From contig JANFAH010000001.1 of assembly GCA_024663395.1 (NCBI GenBank), forward strand, positions 5,642,001 to 5,706,000: a stretch of 64,000 nucleotides of DNA, written 5' to 3'. Position 1 is the stretch's first letter. Each line of letters opens with the position of its first letter. Origin of the DNA: Pisolithus tinctorius (taxonomy: Eukaryota > Basidiomycota > Agaricomycetes > Boletales > Pisolithaceae). A program made the translations under genes and the position numbers. This document shows positions 49,249 through 59,716 of this stretch, in pieces. The notes under the pieces are model-generated. The model was not told the origin of the DNA. It searched no databases and saw nothing but the letters and a program-made list of their open reading frames with translations.

Positions 49249-51089
49249 TGTGAGTCAAAGTGTGGAATGCTGGTGAAAACCAAACAAATCCAACACAAAA
49301 GACAAATAAGAGCAAGTGGTGGTTTGCCTCCGTGGAACCTGGAGTGCAGAGAAACCTAAAGTGGGGGGAGTTTCAATGGCAGGTGCTCCTAGCACAAGTC
49401 GTCGACGAGTTATGCAGGAGTAGATGAATGGATGATGACTGAGGAGGGGATGCTGAACAGAGTGAAGGTGTTCAGCCAAAAGGACTTCTTGGAATAATGG
49501 ACTTTGATAAAATGTGCTCCTGGTGCAAGTCGTTGATGAGTTATGCAGCAGTGGAGGGATGACTAAGACTGCTGACTAAGAGGAAGCTTCAGATGAATGA
49601 TGGAGGCAGATAGACTCTTCCAAATGAGCCTCAACTACTGAGTATACGAATGATGACAGATAGACCCCTTCGTGGGGCCTCAACTGTTGACAATGAGATA
49701 GGCACTGGACTGACTGCTGGACTGCTTCTGATTGCTTTTTTTGTAGCTAAGTACATGGGGGTTTATATACTATGGGGGGAGCACAGCTTGTGACAAACAA
49801 GGCACAAACACTTGGTAAGTAATGAGTAAGGACTGAGTAATCATGATGAGTAAGCAAGAAATGAAAAGTAAGCAAGCAAGGAGGATTGGTAAGTATTGGC
49901 AATGAACGAGTCAAGGATAGTCAAAATATCACAAAACAAGTCAAATAGAATCAGAAACTGAGTAAGCACACTGATATCACATTAGGGGGTGGCGATGCAA
50001 GTTAGATCTCGGCAGAGACATCTCTAGATCCAAAGATGGCATGACAGATGGATGGTGTTTCCAGATAGGGAAGTATTAATTCCAGAATTGAAGGGCATGA
50101 GTCAGGCATCAAAGGGGGCTAGGGCATTGGGGGTCTGTGGGGCAATGAGAGCATATGCGATCGTGTCTCCCACCCTTCCATCCTCTCAGCAAAGTTAACA
50201 AAAACTTCATGGATGGGGTTCTGATGGAGGAGGAGGAGAAGGGGGGATGTCTTCTGCTGGATCTTGCAGTAAGAAGGCAAGATGCATGTCATACTTGTCA
50301 TGAATGCGATCAGGGAGGCTGGAGAACAGTAGACCATACTGCAGCTGTCACAATGCAGGAAGAATGATGGACGAGACTGGAATAAAGACAGTGCAGGGAG
50401 CAGGGAGGAATGATCCATATGCTTCATCAACTGGGGAGACTGAAACGACCACATAAGACCTTTCTAACCAAGTGACAGACCTGAGGCGACCAAAGAATGT
50501 CCTTCTGGAAGTCATACTGACAAGGAGAACATGCTGACCAAGCTGCATGGGATGAGATGGGGCTGACAATGACGGGATGAACCAGGGGGCTTCAGGATGG
50601 AAGCTGGTGGGAATGCCTGGCAGATATATGTAGCCATTGTCTCTGGCAAATGAGACAAGTGAGATGATCAACAAAGAGGTGGCCATGATTGATGGACTTA
50701 GCAAAATGAGTGTCTGATGGATGGAGTGCTGTAGAAACACACAGGGTGTGAGGATCCTCTCCAAATTTGGAAGGAAGAACCATGGGGCTGAGCACTTTAA
50801 GCAAGTGTGGGAATGGAGTCGATATCTTTGGAAATGGTGGAGATACAACAAAAACTGGAATGCTGTACATGGGCGCTAAAAACCTTTAATGTGTGCTTAA
50901 CTCGCTTCCTCTTTTCTCTTTAGCACTGACGACTCGTTCTTGTGTGAAGGATGACTGTTAATGTCTGACAGTCTTTCTACGCATGAGGCCTTTAGTCTTC
51001 ATCTGCATGCATGGGCACTGTGCGCAACTCGTCGACGAGTTAGGCAGAGTCAGCTGTAACCATGTCCACAACACCTTTGGTGTGTGACA
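49249..51089 (-). mobile_element. R1 repeat, copy B (1841 bp, minus)
   Basis: A full-length copy in reverse orientation within the third ORF of the inner element. The ends on the plus strand are TGTGAGTCAAAGTG and GGTGTGTGACA. The flanks CCAG / CTGG match at only two of four bases, so the target duplication is unproven. It holds a perfect 16-bp palindrome AACTCGTCGACGAGTT at 51026-51041 and a TATA-like box near 49757. The R1 ORF is present at 50348-50870 on the minus strand, broken by frameshifts near 50350 and 50680. Confidence 0.82.
50348..50870 (-). pseudogene. R1 ORF, copy B (frameshifted)
   Basis: The same unknown protein as in copy A, with segments in different frames: YSIPVFVVSPPFPKIST upstream, then FARDNGYIYLPGIPTSFHPE to VSSIILPAL. 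A further shift sends the C-terminal tail (to about 50200) into a third frame. It is close to copy C at the nucleotide level. Confidence 0.5.
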
Positions 51090-51381
51090 CTGGTCTCAGG
51101 AGACCACTACAACATGGATCTGGAGGAAGTGGAGAGGCTGTCGGAGATGTTGAACCAAGGTGTCATGATTGCTGGGAGAAGATTGTACTGGGCCAAGGTT
51201 GAGAACATTTCCAGGCTGTCACAGATGCGCTCGCATCCATCCCCTTCAACAGATCCCCCCACGACTGGCTCGACTTCTTCGCTCAGGCCCGAGGTGACGC
51301 TGCTGGAAGAGCCCTCTTCTACGCTTCTCAGACATCAAGAGCTCTACCAGCAACTCCCTTCATCCCTGTACCTATCTCTGC

Positions 51382-53227
51382 TGTGAGTCAAAGTGTGGAA
51401 AGGCAGTATAAACCAACCAAACCAACACCAAAGACAAATAATGTGTGAGTGGTGGTTTGCCTCCACAGAACCTGGAGTGCAGAGAAACCTAAATGTGTGG
51501 GGGGGACTTCAAGTAGAGGGCTCCTGGCGCAAGTCGTCGATGAGTTACACAGGAGAGGATGAATGAATGCTGATTGAGAAGGGGATGCTGAACAGAGCAG
51601 GGGTGTTCAGCCAAAAGGACTTCTTGGAATAATGGACTTTGATAAAATGTGCTCCTGGTGCAAGTCATTGATGAGTTATGCAGGAGTGGAGGGATGACTA
51701 AGACTGCTGACTAAGAGGAAGCTTCAGATGAATGATGGAGGCAGATAGACTCTTCCGAATGAGCCTCAACTACCAAGTATACGAATGATGACAGATAGAC
51801 CCCTTTGTGGAGCCTCAACTGTCGACAACGAGATAGGCACTGGACTGACTGCTGGACTGCTTCTGAATTGCTTTTTTTTGTAGCTAAGTACATGGGGGTT
51901 TATATACTGAGGGGGCAGCACAGCTTGTGACAAACAAGGCACAAACACTTGGTAAGTAATGAGTAAGGACTGAGTAATCATGATGAGTAAGCAAGAAATG
52001 AAAAGTAAGCAAGCAAAGAGGATTGGTAAGTATTGGCAATAAATGAGTCAAGGATAGTCAAAATATCACAAAACAAGTCAAATAGAATCAGAAACTGAGT
52101 AAGTGCACTGACATCACATTAGGGGGTGGTGATGCAAGTTAGATCTCAGCAGAGACATCTCTAGATCCAAAGATGGCATGACAGATGGACAGTGTTTCCA
52201 GATAGGGAAGTATTAATTCCAGAACTGAAGGGCATGAGTCAGGCATCAAAGGGGGCTAGGGTGTTGGGGGTCTGTGGGGCAATGGGAAGCATACATGATC
52301 GCATCTCCCACCCTTCCATCCTCTCAGCGAAGTTAACAAAAACTTCATGAATGGGGTTCTGACAGAGGAGGAGGAGACGGGGGGATGTCTTCTGCTGGAT
52401 CTTGCAGTAGGAAGGCAAGATGCACGTCATACTCATCATGAATGCGATCAGGGAGGCTGGAGGACAGTAGATTATACTGCAGCTGTCGCAATGTGGGAAG
52501 AATGACGGACAAGACTGGAATAAAGACAGTGCAGGGAGCAGGGAGGAATGATCCATATGCTTCATCAACTGGGGAGACTGAAATGACCACATAAGACCTT
52601 TCTAACCGAGTGACAGACCTGAGGCGACCAAAGAATGTCCTTCTGGAAGTCATACTGACAAGGAGAACACGCTGACCAAGCTGCATGGGATGAGATGGGG
52701 CTGACAACGATGGGATGAACCAGGGGGCTTCAGGATGGAAGCTGGTGGGAATGCCTGGCAGATATATGTAGCCACTGTCTCTGGCAAATGAGACAAGCGA
52801 GATGATCGACGAAGAGGTGGCCATGATTGATGGACTTAGCGAAATGAGTGTCTGATGGATGGAGTGCTGTAGAAACACGCAGGGTGTGAGGATCCTCTCC
52901 AAATTTGGAAGGAAGAATCGTGGGGCTGAGCACTTTACGCGAGTGTGCGAACTGAGTTGATATCTTTGGAAATGGTGGAGATACAATGAAAACCGGAATG
53001 CCGTACACAGGCACTAAAAACCTTTAATGCACGCTTAACTTGCTTCCTCTTTTCTCTTTAGCACTGATGACTCGTTCTTGTGTGAAGGATGACTGTTAAT
53101 GTCTGACAGTCTTTCTATGCATGAGGCCTTTAGTCTTCATCTGCATGCTTGGGCTTTGTGCGCAACTCATCAACGAGTTAGGCAGAGTCAGCTGTAACCA
53201 TGTCCACAACACCTTTGGTGTGTGACA
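51382..53227 (-). mobile_element. R1 repeat, copy C (1846 bp, minus)
   Basis: A second reverse-oriented copy, only 292 bp from copy B and also within the third ORF of the inner element. Flanks are CTGC / CCAC (two of four match, both differences transitions). Removing the element plus one flank keeps the host ORF in frame. It has the same ORF, three hairpins and TATA-like box as the others. As copies B and C are separated by host-element sequence, they are independent insertions, not a tandem. Confidence 0.82.
52345..52986 (-). CDS. R1 ORF, copy C (unknown protein)
   Basis: The longest frame among copies A-C (213 codons without a stop). It includes FARDSGYIYLPGIPTSFHPE, GQRVLLVSMTSRRTFFGRLR, LERSYVVISVSPVDEAYGSF and a tail LQDPAEDIPPSPPPLSEPHS. 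The N-terminal MPVYGIPVFIVSPPFPK segment (to 53014) lies in the neighbouring frame. The function is unknown. The many synonymous-looking differences between copies, with the protein kept, suggest past selection on the ORF. Confidence 0.45.
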   Translation of the reverse strand: MYLHHFQRYQLSSHTRVKCSAPRFFLPNLERILTPCVFLQHSIHQTLISLSPSIMATSSSIISLVSFARDSGYIYLPGIPTSFHPEAPWFIPSLSAPSHPMQLGQRVLLVSMTSRRTFFGRLRSVTRLERSYVVISVSPVDEAYGSFLPAPCTVFIPVLSVILPTLRQLQYNLLSSSLPDRIHDEYDVHLAFLLQDPAEDIPPSPPPLSEPHS

Positions 53228-53436
53228 CCACCCTCAGCAAGAGAGAACTTGGTGGGCTCGTTCCTGTCGATTGGCAGCATCCCCTGCATCAGTTTGCCTG
53301 CTACCAATGTTCATGCCTTGGACATTGGTTGACTAACTGCCCAGCTTGTGGTGGCAACTAACTCCAAAATCCGCTCCTGGGTGCAACAAGGCCTCTACTC
53401 ACCTTCAGAGGACCTCAGGCCTTGAGGGGGGGGTGA

Positions 53437-54107
53437 TGTTATGCTGCACTCACATTGTTCCCTTTTGCAGACACTTACGTAATCTGTTCGCACTCTCGCC
53501 TCCTTGCTAGAGGCATTCCCTTCCCTGCAAGCCACTGTCTACGCAGTTGGACTTGCGTTCCATATGTTTCCCTTATGTCATCTCTTTCCTCTTATGGTAG
53601 ACCCCTATCTACCCTGCATTGTACTATAGCTGGACATTGCGTCCATTCCCTTTCCTTCTGTGATCTGCTGGTGGCTCTGATCCATGCAGTCACATGACAT
53701 GTTCACCCCAGGTGAACACTCCACTTATGACTTGTATATGCAGTTAGTCCCTCATCCCTGTGCTCATTCACCCCCGTGTCATTCCGCCCGCAGCAGGTTT
53801 ACCCCTATGCCCTCTGCTTTGGGACTCGGGTGAACGTTCACACTTGTATTCGAATGTTTGGCCTGTGGTACTGTACATATGTATATAAACCTGCATGTAT
53901 TGTACCAGTCCCCCATTTGAAATCTACTTTGCAACCACCCATAGCTCTGCGCGCTGTACCAACAAGGACTCACCAGTACGACTTCAGTTGGCCAAGACTA
54001 GTGTTCCACCACTAGTGAAGTTAAATTATGTGTCACTTCTCATGCAGTCACGTGCTTGTGCTTCATCATACTCGATTCGTGATGTGATATGAGTCATTGG
54101 CATAACA
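53437..54107 (+). repeat. Inner gypsy right LTR
   Basis: 671 bp, TGTTATGCTG...GGCATAACA, directly preceded by the polypurine tract and followed by GTGTC at 54108-54112. It pairs with 42304-42974. Confidence 0.95.
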
Positions 54108-55270
54108 GTGTCTTTTTGAGGGAACAGAACAACTTAGCATCACGAAGGGCCTGGAGAACTGTACAAATGTTGTGCTCATGTTCCTTGAGCATCTGTGACC
54201 AGATAATAATGTCGTCGAGGTAGACATGACAGATACATCTGATTAGATGGCGAAGAGCAGTGGACATATGGTGCTGGTGAACAGCGGGAGCATTATGCAC
54301 CCCCATGGGCATAATGGTCCACTCGTACAAACCCCAAGGTGTGTGTATGGCCAACCATTTGATGTCGTCTGGGTGTACCTTGGTCTGGAAGAATGTGTTG
54401 GTCATGTCCAGCTTAGCGAAGTACTTGCCTTTGGTGCAATCGCGAAGAATCTCGTCAATGCGAGGCAATGGGTGATTATCAGGGACAGTGTTCAGATTGA
54501 GTTGTCAAAAATCATTCACCCAGCGTGGTAAGGCTGTAGGGTCTGCCTTCGGAATGATGAATGTGGGCGAGGAGTGTGTGCTATTGGAAGGTCGCAAATG
54601 CCCCACATTGAGGTGCTGTTGCAGTAAGGTCTTCCAAGCCTCATGGTACTTTTTTGGACAGTCGTACGATCGAAGCTGAATCACCTTGTTAGCATCCTTG
54701 GGTTGTATGTGGAAGAGGACATCATCAGGCAGTGCATTGGTGGGCAGGATGTCTGCAGGGAAGCAATCAGCAAACTCGACCTTGAGCTGTGCATTGTGCT
54801 TTGTCAGCTCTTCAGCTGCAGCGAGGACCTCAATGTGGTGTTGCACTGCGCCAACTACATCCACCCCACAAACTGGGGTAGACGCTACCTCCGCAATTTC
54901 GCGATACCTTGGTAAGACACCTCGTAACTTGGTAAGGACATCACCCTTGATCTTTTTAACAGTCTGAATCGAAGGAGTCACCAGTGGGGGGGGGTGAACA
55001 CACAGAATCCAGGGGGTTCATTAAGTCGTAGCCAGTATCCTTACTAATACAAGTGCGGAGAGCGTGATTGATAATGAAGTTATTATGAGAAAGAAACGGA
55101 AGGCCCAACAAAAGCGGGGTACACAGCCTGGGTGCAATGATGGCGCAAACAGAGCGCAAGCGAAAACATGAATCAGGAGAAAGGCAGGACAAGGTAACAT
55201 AATTTTCCAACGACATGACCTCCCTGTCGCCAGAAGAGAGAGCGACCAAGATGTTAAGGGACTTGTGCAA
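54108..55270 (-). pseudogene. Outer gypsy protease end and reverse transcriptase
   Basis: The minus-strand pol of the outer element before its interruption. A linker follows the protease region (LLGLPFLSHNNFIINH, about 55060-55120). The RT then has VIQLRSYDCPKKYHEAWKTL, SSPTFIIPKADPTALPRWVN, a TGA stop at 54505 in place of the conserved arginine after NDF, palm residues FAKLDMTNTFFQTKV, and catalytic YLDD (CHVYLDDIIIWSQ). A run of G near 54983 causes a frameshift between the linker and the RT part. The frame breaks at the inner element's TSD and resumes at 42298. Confidence 0.88.
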
Positions 55271-55279
55271 CTGGCAATG

Positions 55280-56737
55280 TCATAGACCAAGTTTCACGAT
55301 GAGAGACTCATCAATCAGTACTAAATGAGAGCTGCTGTCAATAAGTGCTTTTACAGGGAGGGGGAAGGTCAAACTGGGTCCTTCAAGAAGACAGGACCAG
55401 TGAAGGTGGGGAACAGAGAGGGGGGCAATGTACTCTTCACCTGAGTCTGTTCTGTCCCCAAGGGTGGCAGAGGGCATGACAACAGCAATGGTTTCCATAT
55501 CATCCTCCTCCATGATATGGGAACACTTTGAGGCTGGCTCATCTTCAACAACTGCCATGACAGGCTTTGTGCACTTCCTGCAAGCAGCCTCAACATCGGC
55601 AGCTGTAAATGCCTTATAGTTCTTCGCATCTGGGAAATCATTTGGACAGTCTTGCATGATATGGTTCTGAAAGAGGCAATGACACTTGAAACAGCCTGAA
55701 TTGTCACGAAGCAGCTGGCGTTCTTCGATGGTAAGGGCAGGTGGATGTGTACAAGTACGACCATCAGGTGCCTTCGAGTTCAATGCCATAGTATTAGCTG
55801 AGCAGCTTGGCTGGAACGGTTTCTTTCGGAGGGCAGCATCGAGTTTCACCGTGTCATGAACACACTTCTCATCAAGGAGGTGGACCAAGTCGAGCCAAGC
55901 TTGGAACCGCTTCTCATGGTGAGAGCTCGTCAAATGATATTCTGCAGTAAGATCAGGATGCATGTGAGACTCTAAATGAAAGTGGAGGTGGTCTTCAGTG
56001 AGATGAAACTCGCTTCCTCGCAACAGTACATTCAGGCTCTCCACTTCAACAGCCCACAAGTGAAAGGCCTTATTACCCTGCATTGACGACAGCATTTTTT
56101 GTTGGATAGCCTCTGCCCAGTCACTGGGAAGCCAATACGTACGAACCTCCTCCATAAACTCTGAGAAGGTGAGAGCAGTCAGACGACTGCCATTGTTGCT
56201 GATCCAGTCCTGTATGTGGGGATCCAACAAATGACCAACAACCTTAGCAACCTGGACATCCTCTGCAACACTTTTTAATCGGAAATAATTTTCACAACCT
56301 AGCTCCCAGCTTCGCAACCCTTCTGGGGTAATATCACCCGCTGTCAAGAAGGGAGGAGTCTTGCCAGGAGTAGTGTTCTCGCATCGCACCATCTGAGACT
56401 GTGTCGAGGACATCACTATGGTAGGGATGACTGCAGTGAAACTGTCGGATGACGAGGAGCTGCTCATGGTAGTGGGAGACAGCGGTAGTAGGGAGATATG
56501 CGACAGAGTGGAGGGTGAAGATGGGGTGATGTCAGGCAAGGCGACAAGTGGTGGCGTAGGTGGCAGGTCCAGCAAGGTAACAGATGGTGGAGACAGTGAA
56601 GATGGAGACGACAACAGCAGTGATGACGACGATGTCACAGGCGGAGGGTTATTCCCTCGACTACAGGTAGTCAAGGGCACAGGGACGGAGGGGACACGAT
56701 GAGATGGCAGTTTGACACCTCTGCTAGGTGTCAACAC
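55280..56737 (-). pseudogene. Outer gypsy gag-protease
   Basis: A 485-codon frame. A Ser/Pro/Thr-rich leader comes first. The capsid part follows (RSWELGCENYFRLKSVAEDV, FSEFMEEVRTYWLPSDWAEA), then an atypical zinc knuckle CFKCHCLFQNHIMQDCPND, in which the usual Gly-His is replaced. The start of the aspartic protease (ALIDSSSHLVLIDESLIVKL) has D-S-S in place of the usual D-S/T-G. The frame ends in TGA (55280), again where the family reads an arginine, and continues into HCQLHKSLNILVALSSG. The true initiator may be one of several downstream ATGs (for example MSSSSSSDSF). Confidence 0.87.
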
Positions 56738-56761
56738 ACGCTATGGCACATTCAAAAAAAG

Positions 56762-57092
56762 TGGAACTCACCATGGAGGGGTGAGCACACTCAAACAGAT
56801 CACAACAATGACAGAATGTGGACAGGCATGTGGATTTGAGCAATCAAGTGTATATGCTGATACAAGATGATGGACAGAGAGAGAGAGAGAGAGAGAGAAA
56901 GAGAAGAAAGAGAGATGATCTCCACGATGCAGATAGCACCAGTATATATACCCCCAGTGTCCAAACAATGCAGCACAGCAAGAGGGATCCACATGCCCAG
57001 ATGAGAGCATGATAGGAGATGTGATAGTGTGATGTGCTAGCAGCAGCGTTGATAGCATGAGTGGCATGTCAGTGGTGAGTGGTACACTTACA
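56762..57092 (-). repeat. Outer gypsy LTR (5' LTR of the minus-strand element)
   Basis: 331 bp, direct repeat of 37782-38100, followed by the CTGAC duplication at 57093-57097. It is 12 bp longer because of an expanded GA microsatellite near 56875-56900. Confidence 0.93.
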
Positions 57093-57097
57093 CTGAC

Positions 57098-57908
57098 TCT
57101 TGACCTGCTCAAGAGCACTGTGGATAGACTTACTCAAACCACCTTGTGCACAATGTGCTAATTTATGCCCCCAGACAATGCAACCAAATCATCTTCAAGC
57201 AACCACTGATGGTGTGGGTTGGAGATTGCCATAGCTGTGAATTCATTGTACTGGTGGACCATCTGTGCCTCAGGCAATAATCTGTGTTACTGCAGTGGTG
57301 GCAGTGCAAATGGACATCTTTTGCTTCCAAACTTGTCTGCCTCTGACCACCAGCCCAACTCATATACTTACATTGACTGTATCTCAGTGAGTCAACAATC
57401 ATTCTTTACAAATGAACAATATGTGGCAGAGATGGGTGAGGGGAGTATGCAATGCCTTTATAGTGGCCTGCATATATTGCAGGCCTGGGAGCAGCTGGAA
57501 CTCATTCAAGCACTTTCCCCCTCCCATTACAAACCATGAAGGCTCATCCAAATCAGCTCCTGCAGCCAATGTTGGCAGTACACCAATCATACAACAAGCC
57601 CACACTGCACATTACAGCTGTGAGCCACCTCCATACAGGATAAAACACAGACAATGCTCACAGAGGAAATGAAGTGCAAATATGTCAGTCCAGTGGACAC
57701 CTTGCAGTTCCTGAATGACTATTTGCCTTGCTCCAAATCCACAGCTTCTGCTCCTTCTCTCAGCAAGCAGGAACTCAACACTCTCCAGGAGGTTGCCAAC
57801 ACAATGTCCAAAAATAATATGTATGAGCCATTCATAAGTGTCCTATCACTATTTTCACTATTGCCTTTGACATAAATCATTGATGTAGAAAACAGTGTTG
57901 CAGAGATA
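57098..57908. other. Right flank of the outer element, decayed sequence
   Basis: The continuation of the pre-insertion locus seen at 36589-37781. Several short open frames (for example plus 57219-57539, plus 57654-57875) carry no recognisable motif. It probably is old repeat-derived sequence. It ends in the TA at 57907-57908 that flanks the foldback element. Confidence 0.35.
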
Positions 57909-59480
57909 CAGTGACTCCAAAAACCCATTCAATGTTTGCTCTAAATAGAGTGTGTGAAGTGTAGTGTGAAAAGGGGTGGGAATGTTGCTTCACATCTCTA
58001 GGACCAAATTTAGTATTTGCTATTGGCCACAGAATGGTACTTTCATCATGTGATTCAGCTGATAGGCAGTGGACATATCATTGATTTAAAACTGCAATAC
58101 CATTGAAAGGGTTTTTTCACTTTTGAATTGAAAAGGGTATTTGGAGAACCAGAAGCTGAGATCTCAGGAGGGATGGGAAAATATGATTACATAATAAATC
58201 ACATGATCTTCCAGATGATTTGTCATTGTGTAAACAATGATAAACATTGGATTTGTACTGATAAGCCTCCCTCTTTTACCACAACTCAAGAAATCATCTC
58301 TCTGGCTCACATGGTCATTCTCTCAGGTAACTCTTATCAAATACTGGTTGCTACTACAGTGCCATCTGTGTAATATGCTCTTAGAACCATCAGTCCCTTA
58401 AAAAACCAGCTGTCAGTCTTTCCCTGCACTGTTTCCCCACCCCTGCCTGATGTGTTCTGGGACTAATCAGTGCTTTGAAGGCTGAAAACATTATGAAGGT
58501 CAATCTGGCACTTCAGAACATGATGGTCAAACCAATCCCCTCTCAACCAATTCATTTCTGACACAAGGACACTGATATGGAGGTTAGGGCAAGACAACAT
58601 CCTCTTTACCCTGGGTGTCATCAGAAGGATATGCTACTGAGCTGGCATGGAGCAGAATCCTGTGCTTCCATCTGGCCCTGAGCATTGCCTTTGGTCACAT
58701 ATGGCCAAATAACCCTTCCCCAGTCATCCAAAGTTCAGATCAGAGCAAGATCTAGTGAACCCTCTTATGGTGCTTGCAGCACAAGGAGGTCTTGTCTCCC
58801 CCCAACCTCCATACCAGTGTCCCTGGGCCAGAAATGAATTGGTTGAGAGGGGATTGGTTTGACCATCATGTTCTGAAGTGCCAGATTGACCTTCATAATG
58901 TTTTCAGCCTTCAAAGCACTGATTAGTCCCAGAACACATCAGGCAGGGGTGGGGAAACAGTGCAGGGAAAGACTGACAGCTGGTTTTTTAAGGGACTGAT
59001 GGTTCTAAGAGCATATTACACAGATGGCACTGTAGTAGCAACCAGTATTTGATAAGAGTTACCTGAGAGAATGACCATGTGAGCCAGAGAGATGATTTCT
59101 TGAGTTGTGGTAAAAGAGGGAGGCTTATCAGTACAAATCCAATGTTTATCATTGTTTACACAATGACAAATCATCTGGAAGATCATGTGATTTATTATGT
59201 AATCATATTTTCCCATCCCTCCTGAGATCTCAGCTTCTGGTTCTCCAAATACCCTTTTCAATTCAAAAGTGAAAAAACCCTTTCACTGGTATTGCAGTTT
59301 TAAATCAATGATATTTCCACTGCCTATCAGCTGAATCACATGATGAAAGTACCATTCTGTGGCCAATAGCAAATACTAAATTTGGTCCTAGAGATGTGAA
59401 GCAACATTCCCACCCCTTTTCACACTACACTTCACACACTCTATTTAGAGCAAACATTGAATGGGTTTTTGGAGTCACTG
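57909..59480. mobile_element. Foldback element with about 690-bp inverted arms and TA target site
   Basis: Begins CAGTGACTCC and ends GGAGTCACTG, with TA on both sides (57907-57908, 59481-59482), as for Tc1/mariner-type elements. The arms 57909 to about 58598 and about 58790 to 59480 are inverted copies, nearly identical over the outer 500 bp and somewhat diverged nearer the centre. A spacer of about 190 bp remains. No transposase is visible. An identical 81-residue open frame occurs in both arms (58128-58373 plus, 59016-59261 minus). Outside the TA, a roughly 45-bp sequence (CCTTTGACATAA...GTTGCAGAGAT) occurs directly repeated on both flanks. Confidence 0.85.
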
Positions 59481-59716
59481 TATTTCCTTTGACATAAGTT
59501 GTCAATGTAGAGAACAGTGTTGCAGAGATGTGTACATGGTATGATATTTATGAATACTAGCAGTGTCATGACCATGCATTCATCCTAAGTCCTCACTCAC
59601 TCTGCACCCCTTTCTGCTGGTCATTCAATCACTCTGCACCAACTCCACCCACCCCCTGATGTTTATGAGTCATCTCCACTCCAACTACCATTGGACTTGT
59701 ACTGCTCTCCTACTGG

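Larger units (their letters stand above)
48791..53360 (+). pseudogene. Third ORF of the inner gypsy element, split by R1 copies B and C
   Basis: A coding region between the chromodomain and the right LTR, on the pol strand. It begins with a Pro/Tyr-rich segment (from about 48266), then a helical part (WVAPEASIFLSYMRLLNDFE, KTQEAIVKIVHEDYG). After copy B it continues MDLEEVERLSEMLNQGVMIA and, with a one-base shift near 51210, DWLDFFAQARGDAAGRALFY. After copy C it ends LVPVDWQHPLHQFACYQCSC with a knuckle-like C-x2-C-x3-GH-x5-C-x2-C and a TAA stop near 53358. Removing copy C and one flank reads through in frame (PISALSKREL). Its role is unknown; it resembles a gag-like or env-position accessory protein. 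Confidence 0.6.
42304..54107 (+). mobile_element. Inner Ty3/gypsy chromovirus, nested and inactive
   Basis: A plus-strand LTR retrotransposon inserted into the outer element's RT gene. LTRs 42304-42974 and 53437-54107 are both 671 bp, start TGTTA, end TAACA, and are flanked by the perfect 5-bp duplication GTGTC. A polypurine tract (GAGGGGGGGGTGA) abuts the right LTR. The body codes for gag with a CCHC knuckle, aspartic protease, RT, RNase H, integrase and a chromodomain, followed by an unusual third ORF. R1 copies B (49249-51089) and C (51382-53227) interrupt that third ORF. Without them the element is about 8.1 kb. Nine in-frame stops, all TGA, disable gag-pol. Confidence 0.95.
37782..57092 (-). 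mobile_element. Outer Ty3/gypsy chromovirus, nested and inactive
   Basis: An LTR retrotransposon read on the minus strand. Its LTRs (37782-38100 and 56762-57092) both start TGGAACTCACC and end CTTACA on the plus strand, and are flanked by the perfect 5-bp duplication CTGAC (37777-37781 and 57093-57097). Between them, on the minus strand, lie gag with a zinc knuckle, protease, reverse transcriptase, RNase H, integrase and a C-terminal chromodomain. A purine-rich tract (GGGTTGGGAGGG on the minus strand) abuts the 38100 LTR as expected. About 13.7 kb of the span is later insertions: R1 copy A at 38580-40432 and the inner gypsy element at 42304-54107. In-frame TGA stops and a homopolymer frameshift near 54980 mean it cannot make its proteins. 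Confidence 0.92.

Noticed and set aside
49249..53227. R1 copies as giant spliceosomal introns (one end reads GTGAGTC and removal of GTGAGTC...GTGTGTGAC keeps the frame in A, B and C)
   Set aside because: The other end has no AG acceptor or pyrimidine tract (it reads TTTGGTGTGTGAC). Copy A is better explained by a short target duplication that restores the exact DGPYTI sequence. The element also carries its own ORF and promoter-like box.
58128..59261. Identical 81-residue frames in the two arms as a duplicated gene
   Set aside because: They are a by-product of the inverted repeat; no start context, domain or independent evidence of coding.
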